Shown piece by piece: positions 1-8,023 of a stretch of 34,700 nucleotides of DNA. The stretch comes from Methylobacterium sp. J-026 (GTDB lineage: Bacteria; Pseudomonadota; Alphaproteobacteria; Rhizobiales; Beijerinckiaceae): assembly GCF_022829585.1 (NCBI RefSeq), contig NZ_JAKSYC010000045.1, positions 1 to 34,700 on the forward strand, in the 5' to 3' direction. Under the pieces are notes generated by a model. It had not been told where the DNA came from. It saw only the letters and a list, made by a program, of their open reading frames with translations, and made no database searches. Position 1 is the stretch's first letter. Every line of letters starts with the position of its first letter. The translations under genes were made by a program, and so were the position numbers.

Positions 1-163
1 CGAAACCGTCGTCGGGACTGGAGAAGCGCGACCGGCCGAACCCCATGCCCAGGGGCGTCGAGCGGTAGGCCAGGGGCGTCACGCGGTGGTAGCCGACCGG
101 CTGAAAGGCGATCGCCAGGCTGGCGAGGACCGCCAAGTCCAGACGCAGCTCACGCGAAGTCAT
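1..163 (-). CDS. RES-domain toxin, N-terminal fragment (cut by window edge)
   Basis: The reading frame opens at ATG 163-161 and runs without a stop to the window edge, giving 54 residues. The text HRVTPLAYRSTPLGMGFG followed by SRFSSPDDGF matches the start of RES-domain proteins, where an R-x-T/S...STPLG.GFG.SRF stretch precedes the conserved Arg/Glu/Ser core. Known RES toxins degrade or modify NAD+. The start overlaps the end of the upstream Xre/DUF2384 gene by 14 bases, the usual translationally coupled antitoxin-then-toxin order. Both the family call and its pairing rest on this fragment plus the strong antitoxin match next door; the catalytic residues lie outside the window. Confidence 0.6.
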   Translation of the reverse strand, partial: MTSRELRLDLAVLASLAIAFQPVGYHRVTPLAYRSTPLGMGFGRSRFSSPDDGF

Positions 164-806
164 CGCGGGCCGCGTCGATGACGGACGCGACCCGTCCCCG
201 TTTCAGGTCGTCGAGCGGCGATCCGCCGCGCGCATACGGCTCGACCAGCCAGAGCCAGGCGGTGCGCGGCTCGCCGATGATCGCCAGCACCGCGGCGAGC
301 CCGGCGACCGGCCGACCGTCGACGAACTGGGCGAGGGGGAACAGGTGTTTGCGCGTCCCCGTCAGGAGGCCCACGACCGCGCCGCTGCGCCGCCAATCCT
401 GGAGGGTGGATCGCGCGATCCCGAGGCGGGCGGCGAGTTCGCCCGCGCCCGCGAGGGGGCCGGCCCAGTCTTCCAGCGTCAGGGGACGGACAGAGGCCGC
501 CAGCCGCTTCAAGCCGTGCTGGCGATCGATGGTCCCGCCCGTCGCCGCGCCGTGGCTCACTTCGACAGGGCTACGCGGGTTCAGGATGATCGCGCGTGGC
601 GGCGCGGCGCCGGCCGATCCCGGACGCGGACCTTCGGCCTCCAGATGGTCCAGCAGGGCGTGCATGGCCCGGACGGCATCGCCCTGCTCAACCGCCCGGC
701 CGACGGCAGCCATGACACCCGCCGCGTGCTCCAACGTGGCCGGCTCCGCCGCCGGATTGCGCCTCTGAAGCATGGCCAGCAGGTCGTCGGACCGGATGTC
801 GAGCAT
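150..806 (-). CDS. Xre/MbcA/ParS-type antitoxin (DUF2384 toxin-binding domain)
   Basis: A 218-aa protein from ATG 806. The C-terminal part (about residues 165-218: GEPRTAWLWLVEP, then GGSPLDDLKRGRVASVI) has the W-L...P...GG.P.D.L..G pattern of the DUF2384 toxin-binding domain. A helix-turn-helix-like segment precedes it at about 115-140 (GELAARLGIARSTLQDW). Such proteins neutralise RES toxins and repress their own operon; the RES fragment follows with a 14-base overlap. The frame could extend to a TTG at 860, but that codon lies inside a perfect inverted repeat (847-876), so I prefer ATG 806, which leaves the palindrome as a 5' operator. At 218 aa it is longer than minimal Xre antitoxins (about 120-150 aa). 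Confidence 0.75.
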   Translation of the reverse strand: MLDIRSDDLLAMLQRRNPAAEPATLEHAAGVMAAVGRAVEQGDAVRAMHALLDHLEAEGPRPGSAGAAPPRAIILNPRSPVEVSHGAATGGTIDRQHGLKRLAASVRPLTLEDWAGPLAGAGELAARLGIARSTLQDWRRSGAVVGLLTGTRKHLFPLAQFVDGRPVAGLAAVLAIIGEPRTAWLWLVEPYARGGSPLDDLKRGRVASVIDAARDDFA

Positions 807-846
807 GTCCCAGCCGGTCGCGGAGTCCCGTGTCAGGGCGGCAGCC

Positions 847-876
847 CCCAATCCGCACAATCTCGTGCGGATTGGG
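847..876. promoter_or_regulatory. Inverted repeat, candidate operator of the RES/Xre operon
   Basis: Perfect 12-bp arms CCCAATCCGCAC (847-858) and GTGCGGATTGGG (865-876) flank a 6-base centre. A further partial GCGGATTG follows directly. The site lies 41-70 bases upstream of the antitoxin start at 806, where an autorepressed toxin-antitoxin promoter is expected, and before the ETF-QO stop at 909. It could instead act as a terminator for the upstream gene, but there is no T-run on either strand. Confidence 0.5.
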
Positions 877-908
877 CGGATTGTCCAGATCGATCGAGAC
901 GATCCCCC

Positions 909-2582
909 TCACATGTTCGGATAATTCGGCCCGCCCGGCCCCTCCGGCGTCACCCAGTCGATGTTCTGGTTCGGGTCCTTGATATCGCAGGTCTTGCAGT
1001 GGACGCAGTTCTGCGCGTTGATCTGGTAGCGCACCCCGTCCGAGGCGGCCGCGTCCGCCACCCATTCGTAGACGCCGGCCGGGCAGTAGCGGGACGAGGG
1101 GCCGCCGTAGACGTCGTGCTCGGAGTGCTTCTGGAGTTCCAGGTCCCGGACCTTCAAGTGGGGCGGCTGGTCCTCCTCATGGTTGGTGTTCGACAGGTAG
1201 ACCGAGGAGAGCCGGTCGAAGGTCAGCTTGCCGTCGGGTTTCGGGTAGGTGATCGGCGTCACCTCGGAGAGCGGCTTGAGGCAGGCATGGTCGGGCTTGC
1301 CGTGGCCGAGCGTCCCGAACGGCGAGGCGCCGAGCAGGCTCGTCGCCCACATGTCGATCCCGCCGAGGCCGACGCCCACCAGGGTGCCGTATCTGGACCA
1401 GAGCGGCTTGACGTTGCGCACCGCCTTCAGGTCCTGCCCGATCGGGCTGTCGCGCCAGCCAACCTCGTAGGCGGTGAGCTCGTCCCCGGCCCGGCCCGCC
1501 TTCAGGGCGTCCGCGATGGCGTCGGCCGCCTGCATCCCGGACAGCACCGCGTTGTGCGAGCCCTTGATCCGCGGCACGTTCACGAACCCCGCCGCGCAAC
1601 CGACCAGGCAGCCGCCCGGGAAGACCAGCTTGGGCACCGATTGCCAGCCGCCCTCCATGATGGCCCGCGCCCCGTAGCCGATCCGCTTGGCCCCCGCGAA
1701 GGTCTCGGCGATCAGCGGATGGGTCTTGAAGCGCTGGAACTCCTCGAACGGCGACAGGGTCGGGTTCTCGTAGTTCAGGTGGGTGACGAAGCCGACCGAG
1801 AGCAGGTTGTCGTCGAAATGGTAGAGCCAGGAGCCGCCCCCGGCCTTGTTGGGCAGGGGCCAGCCCATGGTGTGGCGCACCAGCCCCGGCTCGAAGGTCG
1901 AATCCGGCAATTGCCAGAGCTCCTTCACGCCGAGCCCGTACTTGAAGTGGTCGCTGTGCCGGTTGAGCGAGAACCGCTGGATCAGCCCCTTGGTCAGGTT
2001 GCCGCGCGCGCCCTCGCCGAACACCGTATACTTGGCCCGCAGCTCCATGCCGCGGGTGTAGTCCTCCCGCGGCTCCCCCGACCGGCCGATGCCGAGATCC
2101 CCCGTGGCGATGCCCGCCACCGCACCGTTATCGTCGAATAGCACCTCGGAGGCCGGGAAGCCCGGATAGATCTCGACGCCCAGCGCCTCGGCCTGGGCGC
2201 CCAGGTATTTGCACACGTTCGAGAGCGAGCCGACGAAATTGCCGTGGTTCGACATGAGACGCGGGAAGAACACGTTCGGCAGGGTGATGCCGCTGTTCTT
2301 GGTGAGCATCATGAACTCGTCGCGTCGGACCTCGGTCTTGAGCGGCCGCTCCGGATCCGCGCGCCAATCCGGCAGCAGCCGGTCGAGGCCGCTCGGGTCG
2401 ATCACCGCGCCCGACAGGATGTGGGCGCCGACCTCCGAGCCCTTTTCCACCACGACGACGGCGATCTCCTCGCCGATCTCGGCGGCGCGCTGCTTCAGGC
2501 GGATCGCGGTGGCGAGGCCGGCCGGGCCGGCGCCGACCACGACCACGTCGAAATCCATGCTCTCGCGTTCGGGCAGCGCCAT
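909..2582 (-). CDS. Electron transfer flavoprotein-ubiquinone oxidoreductase
   Basis: A 557-aa inner-membrane-associated FAD/[4Fe-4S] enzyme that passes electrons from ETF (fatty acid, amino acid and methylated-amine dehydrogenases) to ubiquinone. The N-terminus has a dinucleotide-binding fold (VVVVGAGPAGLATAIRLKQ, about residues 11-29). The C-terminus carries the ferredoxin-like cluster region with YCPAG and CVHCKTCDIKDP, followed by the family ending GPGGPNYPNM, so the protein is full length. Start chosen at ATG 2582 because AAGGAG lies 8 bases upstream; an in-frame start at 2630 has no such site. Monocistronic; the divergent uracil-DNA glycosylase gene is separated by a palindromic repeat. 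Gene symbols for this enzyme vary, so none is given. Confidence 0.95.
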   Translation of the reverse strand: MALPERESMDFDVVVVGAGPAGLATAIRLKQRAAEIGEEIAVVVVEKGSEVGAHILSGAVIDPSGLDRLLPDWRADPERPLKTEVRRDEFMMLTKNSGITLPNVFFPRLMSNHGNFVGSLSNVCKYLGAQAEALGVEIYPGFPASEVLFDDNGAVAGIATGDLGIGRSGEPREDYTRGMELRAKYTVFGEGARGNLTKGLIQRFSLNRHSDHFKYGLGVKELWQLPDSTFEPGLVRHTMGWPLPNKAGGGSWLYHFDDNLLSVGFVTHLNYENPTLSPFEEFQRFKTHPLIAETFAGAKRIGYGARAIMEGGWQSVPKLVFPGGCLVGCAAGFVNVPRIKGSHNAVLSGMQAADAIADALKAGRAGDELTAYEVGWRDSPIGQDLKAVRNVKPLWSRYGTLVGVGLGGIDMWATSLLGASPFGTLGHGKPDHACLKPLSEVTPITYPKPDGKLTFDRLSSVYLSNTNHEEDQPPHLKVRDLELQKHSEHDVYGGPSSRYCPAGVYEWVADAAASDGVRYQINAQNCVHCKTCDIKDPNQNIDWVTPEGPGGPNYPNM

Positions 2583-2728
2583 CCGCGCCTCTCCTTGTTC
2601 TTTTGTCAGGGCCGCCGCGGCGACCCTCATGCTGCCGTCTCAAGCGATTCCAAGCTGGAAAGGCAAGTCGCCGACGCTCACGCGCAAGGCAAAGTTCCCT
2701 TTGCCGCACCGGAGGGGGTACAGGGTGC

Positions 2729-2863
2729 TCCCATCCACCCCCTCATCCTGAGGTGCGGCGAAGCCGCCTCGAAGGAGGCCTCCAGGGATCGCGCGGCTGG
2801 CTGGAGGTCTCCTTCGAGGCCTCCGCTGCGCTCCGGCACCTCAGGATGAGGGGGTGGATGGGA
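2729..2863 (-). repeat. Palindromic intergenic element, family A, copy 1
   Basis: A 135-bp element with perfect 28-bp terminal inverted arms (2729-2756 and 2836-2863) containing the core CTCATCCTGAGGTGC and its complement. Inside are a second pair of arms (TCGAAGGAG... / ...CTCCTTCGA), a short GGCGAAGCCGCC hairpin, and a central CTCCAG...CTGGAG pair. The centre is the reverse complement of that in copies 2-4, so this copy is inverted relative to them. It occupies the 394-bp divergent gap between ETF-QO and the uracil-DNA glycosylase gene. The rest of the gap (2583-2728 and 2864-2976) shows no ORF or clear promoter. Confidence 0.9.
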
Positions 2864-2976
2864 GGATCCGTATCCGGGGTCGCCGGCTCCGCGCTATTCG
2901 GTCACGCAAGTCCTTGCCACCCGGAGCGATTCGGCGAGTTGTCCACAGGCCCCGGCAATTCCACATGATTGTCACC

Positions 2977-3846
2977 ATGCCGAGTCCCACCGACGCGCAA
3001 GCCGACCTGATCGCCTATCTCGATTTCCACGTGGAGGCCGGGGCCGACGCGGTTCTGGACGAGCGGCCGCATGACCGCTTCGGCGAGGCCGACGCGCCGG
3101 CGCCGACCCTGCGCAGGGTGGCGCGCCCGGCGCCCGCACCCCGGCCGGACGACCAGCCCAGGCCGCTGGTGCCGCCCCCCGGTTCGCCGCCCCCCGCCGT
3201 GGCGCCGCGGACCTTCGGCCGGGCCGCCAGCGCCCAGCCCGACGAGGCGGCGAGCGATGCCCGGGCCCGGGCGCGCGGGGCCCGGAGCCTCGACGAGCTC
3301 GAAAAGATCCTGGCGGAGTTCGACGCCTGCCCGCTGCGCTTCACCGCCAAGAACCTGGTCTTCGCCGACGGCAATCCGGAGGCCCGGGTGATGTTTCTCG
3401 GGGAGGCGCCGGGGGCCGACGAGGACCGGATCGGCAAGCCGTTCATGGGCCGCTCGGGCCAACTCCTCGACAAGATGATGAAGGCGGTCGGGCTCGACCG
3501 GTCGAGCGCCTATATCGGCAACATCGTGCCCTGGCGGCCCCCGGGCAACCGCAACCCGACCCCCCAGGAGGTCGCGGTGTGCCGGCCCTTCGTGGAGCGC
3601 CAGATCGAGCTGGTCGACCCGGACATCATCGTCTGCCTCGGCGCGCCCGCGACCCAGACGCTCACCGGCACCAAGGACGGCATCCTGCGGACCCGCGGGC
3701 GGCTGTTCCCGTACACGCTGCCGACCCGCGAGGTGAAGCTCCTCGCCACCCTCCACCCGGCCTTCCTGCTGCGCCAGCCGGTGCAGAAGCGCCTGGCCTG
3801 GCGGGATTTCCGCGCCCTGCGCGCCCTGCTCGACGGGAAAGCTTGA
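2977..3846 (+). CDS. Uracil-DNA glycosylase, family-4-like (alphaproteobacterial form)
   Basis: A 289-aa protein that removes uracil from DNA in base-excision repair. Motif A GEAPGADED is at 142-150, PWRPPGNRNPTP at 185-196, and the HP motif (LATLHPAFLLR) has His260. A proline-rich, poorly conserved stretch (about 40-100) precedes the catalytic domain. Only two of the four Fe-S cysteines of thermophile family 4 enzymes remain (C118, C202); the other two positions are F115 and W186, as I recall being common in Rhizobiales. Start is ambiguous between ATG 2977 and ATG 2965; neither has a good ribosome site. The in-frame start at 2854 lies inside the palindromic repeat and was rejected. Confidence 0.85.
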   Translation: MPSPTDAQADLIAYLDFHVEAGADAVLDERPHDRFGEADAPAPTLRRVARPAPAPRPDDQPRPLVPPPGSPPPAVAPRTFGRAASAQPDEAASDARARARGARSLDELEKILAEFDACPLRFTAKNLVFADGNPEARVMFLGEAPGADEDRIGKPFMGRSGQLLDKMMKAVGLDRSSAYIGNIVPWRPPGNRNPTPQEVAVCRPFVERQIELVDPDIIVCLGAPATQTLTGTKDGILRTRGRLFPYTLPTREVKLLATLHPAFLLRQPVQKRLAWRDFRALRALLDGKA

Positions 3847-3891
3847 CCGCGGACGCGGAACCGGCTCTCCCCTCCCGCCATTAGAGCTTCG

Positions 3892-3907
3892 GTCCCGCCG
3901 GCGGGAC
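3892..3907. repeat. Perfect 16-bp palindrome
   Basis: GTCCCGCCGGCGGGAC is fully self-complementary and lies in the 128-bp gap between the uracil-DNA glycosylase gene and the metallopeptidase gene. It has no loop and no T-run, so it is a weak terminator candidate; a protein-binding dyad for the downstream gene is the alternative. Chance occurrence in GC-rich DNA cannot be excluded. Confidence 0.3.
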
Positions 3908-3974
3908 AGAGCGACGCACAGCAGATTCTCGCCGGCCCGTGACGGCCGGCGCAGCACCGATGGCGGGCCCGACC

Positions 3975-4886
3975 ATGCGCTGGGAAGATCTACGCAGCTC
4001 CGACAATGTCGAGGATCGCCGGGGCGAGGGCGGCGGCGGGGGCGGCATGGGCTTTCCCGGCGGCGGCGCCGGAGGCCTCGGCATCGGCACCATCGTGGTG
4101 CTGCTGATCGTCAGCTACTTCACGGGCATCAACCCGGCGATCCTGATCGGCGGCGCCGAGCGGATCGGCGGTGGCGGCGGCCAGCAGGAGCAGCCGGCGG
4201 ATCCGCAGAGCCAGGCCCGGCGCCGCCAGGCGCCCACCGACGAGAGCGGCAAGTTTGCCTCCAAGATCCTGGGCAACACCGAGGACGTCTGGAGCCAGAT
4301 CCTGCCGCAGCAGACCGGCAAGCAATACACCCCGACGACGCTCGTGCTCTACACCGGCGGCACCCGCTCGGGCTGCGGCTCGGCCCAGGCCGCGATGGGC
4401 CCGTTCTATTGCCCGCTCGACAAGAAGGTCTATCTCGACACCGGCTTCTTCAAGGAGATGGCCTCGAAGTTCGGCGTGAAGGGCGATTTCGCCTATGCCT
4501 ATGTGATCGCCCACGAGGTCGGCCACCACGTCCAGGACGTGCTCGGCATCCTCGGCAAGGTCCAGGCCCGCCAGCAGCAGGCCTCGAGCAAGACCGAGGC
4601 GAACGCCCTGTCGGTGCGGATCGAATTGATGGCCGATTGCCTCGCCGGCGTCTGGGCCAAGAACTCCAACGACAAATACGCCGAACTCGACCAGGGCGAC
4701 ATCGACGAGGCCCTGAACGCCGCCGCCCAGATCGGCGACGACGCGCTGCAGAAGCGGTCCCAGGGTTACGTGGTGCCGGATTCCTTCACCCACGGCTCCT
4801 CGGCCCAGCGCCAGCGCTGGTTCTCGGCCGGCTACAAGAGCGGCCAGACCAAGGCCTGCGACACGTTCCGGACGGCGGACAACTGA
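3975..4886 (+). CDS. ypfJ: Neutral zinc metallopeptidase, YpfJ family
   Basis: A 303-aa membrane-anchored protein of the putative neutral zinc metallopeptidase family (PF04228). It begins MRWEDLRSSDNVEDRRG, matching the E. coli YpfJ opening, which is why ATG 3975 is chosen over the in-frame 3939 and 3960. A glycine-rich stretch (18-38) precedes one transmembrane helix (about 36-57). The zinc site HEVGHH is at 180-185, and E-L-M-A-D-C-L-A further on is the likely third-ligand region. The body should be periplasmic. Substrates are not established for the family. It stands alone, followed by 204 bp that hold no ORF and only a possible promoter for the vapBC pair. Confidence 0.85.
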   Translation: MRWEDLRSSDNVEDRRGEGGGGGGMGFPGGGAGGLGIGTIVVLLIVSYFTGINPAILIGGAERIGGGGGQQEQPADPQSQARRRQAPTDESGKFASKILGNTEDVWSQILPQQTGKQYTPTTLVLYTGGTRSGCGSAQAAMGPFYCPLDKKVYLDTGFFKEMASKFGVKGDFAYAYVIAHEVGHHVQDVLGILGKVQARQQQASSKTEANALSVRIELMADCLAGVWAKNSNDKYAELDQGDIDEALNAAAQIGDDALQKRSQGYVVPDSFTHGSSAQRQRWFSAGYKSGQTKACDTFRTADN

Positions 4887-5090
4887 GGCTGGCTCAGGGC
4901 TTCCGCGAGCGTAGCGAAGCGAGGACGGCGAAAGCTCCCCGTCCAGCGTCATCTTTCACCTGCGGCTCCAGCGAAGGGCTTAGCCGGGACCTTCTGGCCC
5001 CCCTCCGGCATCCTGGCGACAGGGCTGCCGGCTTGACGCGCATGTCATTTCGCATTCCCGTTCGATCCAGTCCGACTCATGGAGTGCGCG

Positions 5091-5357
5091 ATGGCGTCCC
5101 TCGCCGTGACGGCGAACGGACAGGTCACCCTGAAACGTGACCTGCTACGACACCTCGGCATCAAGCCCGGGGAGCGAATCGACTTCGAGAAACTGCCCGG
5201 TGGTGAGTTGCGCGTGCGGGCGGCCCGGCCGTCCGGCACGATCGACAAGTTCCTCCATGCCCTCGATGGAAAAGTGACGCTGGATAAGCCGCTGACGATC
5301 GAGGCGATGAACGCCATTGCTGAAGCGGGCTGGTCCGGCGCGCCGGACGACGCATGA
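5091..5357 (+). CDS. AbrB/MazE-type antitoxin (VapB-like)
   Basis: An 88-aa protein with a swapped-hairpin AbrB domain at its N-terminus: VTANGQVTLKRDLLRHLGIKPGERIDF (residues 6-32) has the typical G-Q-V-T-L...LGI.PG..I pattern. The C-terminal part should wrap the PIN toxin. GGAG sits 6 bases before ATG 5091, so this start is preferred over ATG 5079. The stop overlaps the toxin start (ATGA at 5354-5357), showing translational coupling. A TTGACG hexamer at 5033-5038 is a possible -35 element, but no convincing -10 follows at normal spacing. Antitoxins of this type repress their own promoter; no clear dyad was seen upstream. Confidence 0.8.
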   Translation: MASLAVTANGQVTLKRDLLRHLGIKPGERIDFEKLPGGELRVRAARPSGTIDKFLHALDGKVTLDKPLTIEAMNAIAEAGWSGAPDDA

Positions 5358-5752
5358 ACATCGCCGTCGATACCAACGTGTTGGCCCGGGCGATTCTGAT
5401 GGACGATCCTGAGCAGGGCCGCACGGCGCGGAAGCTTCTCACGGATGCGACCACGATCGCGATCCCGTTGCCGTGCCTGTGCGAGCTGGTCTGGATCCAC
5501 CGGCGCGGGGCCAAGCTCGCGACCGCGGATGTGGCATCCGCGCTGCGCGCGTTGCTCGAGACCGGGAACGTCACCATGAACCGGTCCGCCGTAAAAGCCG
5601 GGCTCGGGTTGCTCGAGGCCGGCGGCGACTTCGCCGACAGTGTCATCGCTCATGAAGGCCGCTGTCTCGGCGGCGAGACCGTTGTCTCGTTCGACCGGGC
5701 GGCTGTAGCGCTGCTGTCTCGGCAAGGAGAAGCGGCGCGGCTTCTTTCCTGA
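5354..5752 (+). CDS. PIN-domain ribonuclease toxin (VapC-like)
   Basis: A 132-aa single PIN domain. The acidic active-site residues are visible: D6 in MNIAVDTNVL, E44 in CLCELVW, D92/D95 in GGDFADSVIA and D114 in VSFDRA. VapC toxins are Mg2+-dependent RNases that cleave tRNA or rRNA, and all the expected metal ligands are present, so the toxin looks intact. It starts within the antitoxin stop codon (4-base overlap), completing a type II module. The pair sits between unrelated housekeeping genes. Its DNA composition resembles the flanks apart from slightly more AT, consistent with but not proof of acquisition. Confidence 0.85.
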   Translation: MNIAVDTNVLARAILMDDPEQGRTARKLLTDATTIAIPLPCLCELVWIHRRGAKLATADVASALRALLETGNVTMNRSAVKAGLGLLEAGGDFADSVIAHEGRCLGGETVVSFDRAAVALLSRQGEAARLLS

Positions 5753-5790
5753 GTGCGGAGCCGGTCGGAGAACCTCCGACCTGGGAGAAA

Positions 5791-6051
5791 TCAGCCCCTG
5801 CTCAGCCGCTTGGCGTTGGCCTGGACCTTCCGGCGGTAGTTGCGGATCACCTTGCCGTTCGAGGCGCCCGAGGCGACCATCAGGGCCGCCTCGCTCGCCG
5901 CCATGATCTTCTCCGTCACCATGCGCTGCGCCTCGATCTGCGCGGCCGGGCCGCCCACCGCGAACATCGCCATGCGCTGGACGATCACCCCCTGGGCCTC
6001 GAAGCCCAGCATGGCCATGTCGAGGCTCGTCTTCCACCAACCGAACAGCAT
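5791..6051 (-). CDS. Small conserved protein, phasin-like (uncertain)
   Basis: An 86-aa protein beginning MLFGWWKTSLDMAMLGFEAQ, helical throughout, with an amphipathic middle (VVIVQRMAMF-type hydrophobics then QIEAQRMVTEKIMAASEAAL) and a basic tail (NYRRKVQANAKRLSRG). This layout is common in short alphaproteobacterial proteins related to phasins, which coat polyhydroxyalkanoate granules, but I cannot prove membership. No signal peptide. The ribosome site upstream of ATG 6051 is weak. It converges on the VapC gene with a 38-base gap and is divergent from the ABC-F gene across 200 bp in which I see no other feature. Confidence 0.55.
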   Translation of the reverse strand: MLFGWWKTSLDMAMLGFEAQGVIVQRMAMFAVGGPAAQIEAQRMVTEKIMAASEAALMVASGASNGKVIRNYRRKVQANAKRLSRG

Positions 6052-6251
6052 TGCGTTTCTCGTCTCGAGGATCTCGGCCCGACAGGCGGGGGCCGGCTTT
6101 TAGAAACCGATGATGCCCAACCGAAGGCGTCGCGCAGGGCAACGGCTCTGCCCGCGCTTGGCTCCCGGCCGTCCGACCCCGGCTCCGTCTTTGCGCCGTC
6201 TCGGTCCATGCCGTAAGCGGCCCGGAGCGACCTCCCCCGGATACGGCCTTC

Positions 6252-7874
6252 ATGATACGCCTGGACAAGATCACCAAGCAGAACGGGCGGCAGCTCGTCT
6301 TCATCGAGGCCTCGGCCGCCCTGCAGCGGGGCGAGAAGATCGGGCTCGTGGGTCCCAACGGGGCCGGCAAGACCACCCTGTTCCGGATGATCATCGGCCA
6401 GGAGCAGCCCGACGAGGGCCAGGTCTCCGCCGACCGGGGCATCACCATCGGGTATTTCAGCCAGGATGTCGGCGAGATGGCCGGCCGCAGCGTCGTCACC
6501 GAGGTGATGGACGGTGCCGGGCCGGTGAGCGCGGTGGCGGCGGAACTCGCCGAGCTCGGCGCGGCGCTGGCCGACCCGGACCGGGCCGACGAGATGGAGG
6601 CGCTGATCGAGCGCTACGGCGAGGTCCAGGCCCGGTTCGAGGAGCTCGACGGCTACGCCCTGGAGGGCCGGGCCCGGGAGGTGCTCGACGGCTTGAGCTT
6701 CAGCCAGGCGATGATGGAGGGCGATGTCGGCGCCCTCTCGGGGGGCTGGAAGATGCGGGTCGCGCTGGCCCGCATCCTGCTGATGCGTCCGGACGTGATG
6801 CTGCTCGACGAGCCGTCCAACCACCTGGATCTCGAGAGCCTGATCTGGCTCGAATCGTTCCTGAAGGCCTATGACGGCGCCCTGCTGATGACCTCGCACG
6901 ACCGCGAGTTCATGAACCGGATCGTCACCAAGGTGATCGAGATCGACGGCGGCGCGCTCACCACCTTCTCGGGCGACTACGCCTTCTACGAGGGCCAGCG
7001 GAAGCTCAACGAGGCGCAAGCCCAGGCGCAGTTCGATCGCCAGCAGGCGATGCTCGCCAAGGAGATCGCCTTCATTGAGCGGTTCAAGGCCCGGGCCTCC
7101 CACGCCGCCCAGGTCCAGAGCCGGGTGAAGAAGCTCGACAAGATCGAGCGCGTCGAGCCGCCCCGGCGGCGGCAATCCGTGGCCTTCGAGTTCCAGCCGG
7201 CGCCGCGCTCCGGCGACGACGTCGTGATGCTGAAGGGCGTGCACAAGCGCTACGGCAGCCGCACGATCTACGAAGGCCTCGACTTCTCGGTGCGCCGCCG
7301 GGAGCGCTGGTGCGTGATGGGCATCAACGGCGCCGGCAAGTCGACGCTCCTGAAGCTCGTCACCGGCACCACCGCGCCGGATGACGGCTCGGTCACGGTC
7401 GGCGGCAGCGTCAAGCTCGGCTACTTCGCCCAGCACGCCATGGACCTGCTGGACGGCGACCGCACGGTGTTCCAGACCCTGGAGGAGGCGTTCCCGCAGG
7501 CGGGCCAGGGCTCGCTGCGGGCGCTGGCCGGCTGCTTCGGCTTCTCGGGCGACGACGTCGAGAAGCGCTGCCGGGTGCTCTCGGGCGGCGAGAAGGCCCG
7601 GCTGGTCATGGCCCTGATGCTCTACGACCCGCCGAATTTCCTGGTGCTCGACGAGCCGACCAACCACCTGGACATGGGCACCAAGGAGATGCTGATCGCG
7701 GCGCTGGGCGCCTACGAGGGCACGATGCTGTTCGTCTCCCACGATCGGCATTTCCTGGCGGCCCTGTCGAACCGGGTGCTGGAGGTGACCCCGGAGGGCA
7801 TCCACCAATATGGCGGCGGCTACACCGAGTACGTGGCCCGCACCGGCCAGGAGGCGCCGGGCCTGCGCAGCTGA
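6252..7874 (+). CDS. ABC-F family ATPase (ribosome-associated type)
   Basis: A 540-aa soluble protein with two ABC cassettes and no transmembrane segments. Cassette 1: Walker A GPNGAGKT (34-41), signature LSGGWKMRVAL (near 162), Walker B MLLDEPSNHLD. A charged linker at about 245-300 (QAQAQFDRQQAMLAKEIAFIERF) follows. Cassette 2: Walker A GINGAGKST (from 357), signature LSGGEKARL (near 443), Walker B LVLDEPTNHLD. These features define ABC-F proteins, which act on stalled ribosomes, translation elongation or antibiotic protection. The EttA, Uup and YbiT subfamilies cannot be separated by eye. No good Shine-Dalgarno precedes ATG 6252, but the cassette start position fits the family. Confidence 0.9.
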   Translation: MIRLDKITKQNGRQLVFIEASAALQRGEKIGLVGPNGAGKTTLFRMIIGQEQPDEGQVSADRGITIGYFSQDVGEMAGRSVVTEVMDGAGPVSAVAAELAELGAALADPDRADEMEALIERYGEVQARFEELDGYALEGRAREVLDGLSFSQAMMEGDVGALSGGWKMRVALARILLMRPDVMLLDEPSNHLDLESLIWLESFLKAYDGALLMTSHDREFMNRIVTKVIEIDGGALTTFSGDYAFYEGQRKLNEAQAQAQFDRQQAMLAKEIAFIERFKARASHAAQVQSRVKKLDKIERVEPPRRRQSVAFEFQPAPRSGDDVVMLKGVHKRYGSRTIYEGLDFSVRRRERWCVMGINGAGKSTLLKLVTGTTAPDDGSVTVGGSVKLGYFAQHAMDLLDGDRTVFQTLEEAFPQAGQGSLRALAGCFGFSGDDVEKRCRVLSGGEKARLVMALMLYDPPNFLVLDEPTNHLDMGTKEMLIAALGAYEGTMLFVSHDRHFLAALSNRVLEVTPEGIHQYGGGYTEYVARTGQEAPGLRS

Positions 7875-8023
7875 GGATTCCCGGTCCCGCCTGGATCCGC
7901 ATCGCTGTCGCTGCGCAGGGCGCGCGCGGCGTCCCTCGACCGGACGCCCTGCGGCGGGCATGCCGCTATCGCCGGGCATGGGCCCGCGCTAGGCTGCACC
8001 GAAACGGCCCTGCGTGAGACGTC

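Noticed and set aside
345..2141. Long plus-strand open frame of about 600 codons opposite the Xre and ETF-QO genes
   Set aside because: It is an antisense shadow: Arg/Gly/Pro-rich text without domains, created by high third-position GC on the coding strand.
2939..2966. DnaA-box-like TTGTCCACA (2939) and ATTCCACAT (2958) before the uracil-DNA glycosylase gene
   Set aside because: Only two near matches with no AT-rich unwinding region or box cluster, so not supported as an origin.
3024..3040. CACGTG-centred palindrome TTTCCACGTGGAGG as a degenerate parS
   Set aside because: At least two mismatches in the critical arms and located in coding sequence; CACGTG is common in GC-rich DNA.
5985..7979. 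664-codon minus-strand frame opposite the ABC-F gene
   Set aside because: The ABC-F motifs are unmistakable on the other strand; this translation has no recognisable domain.
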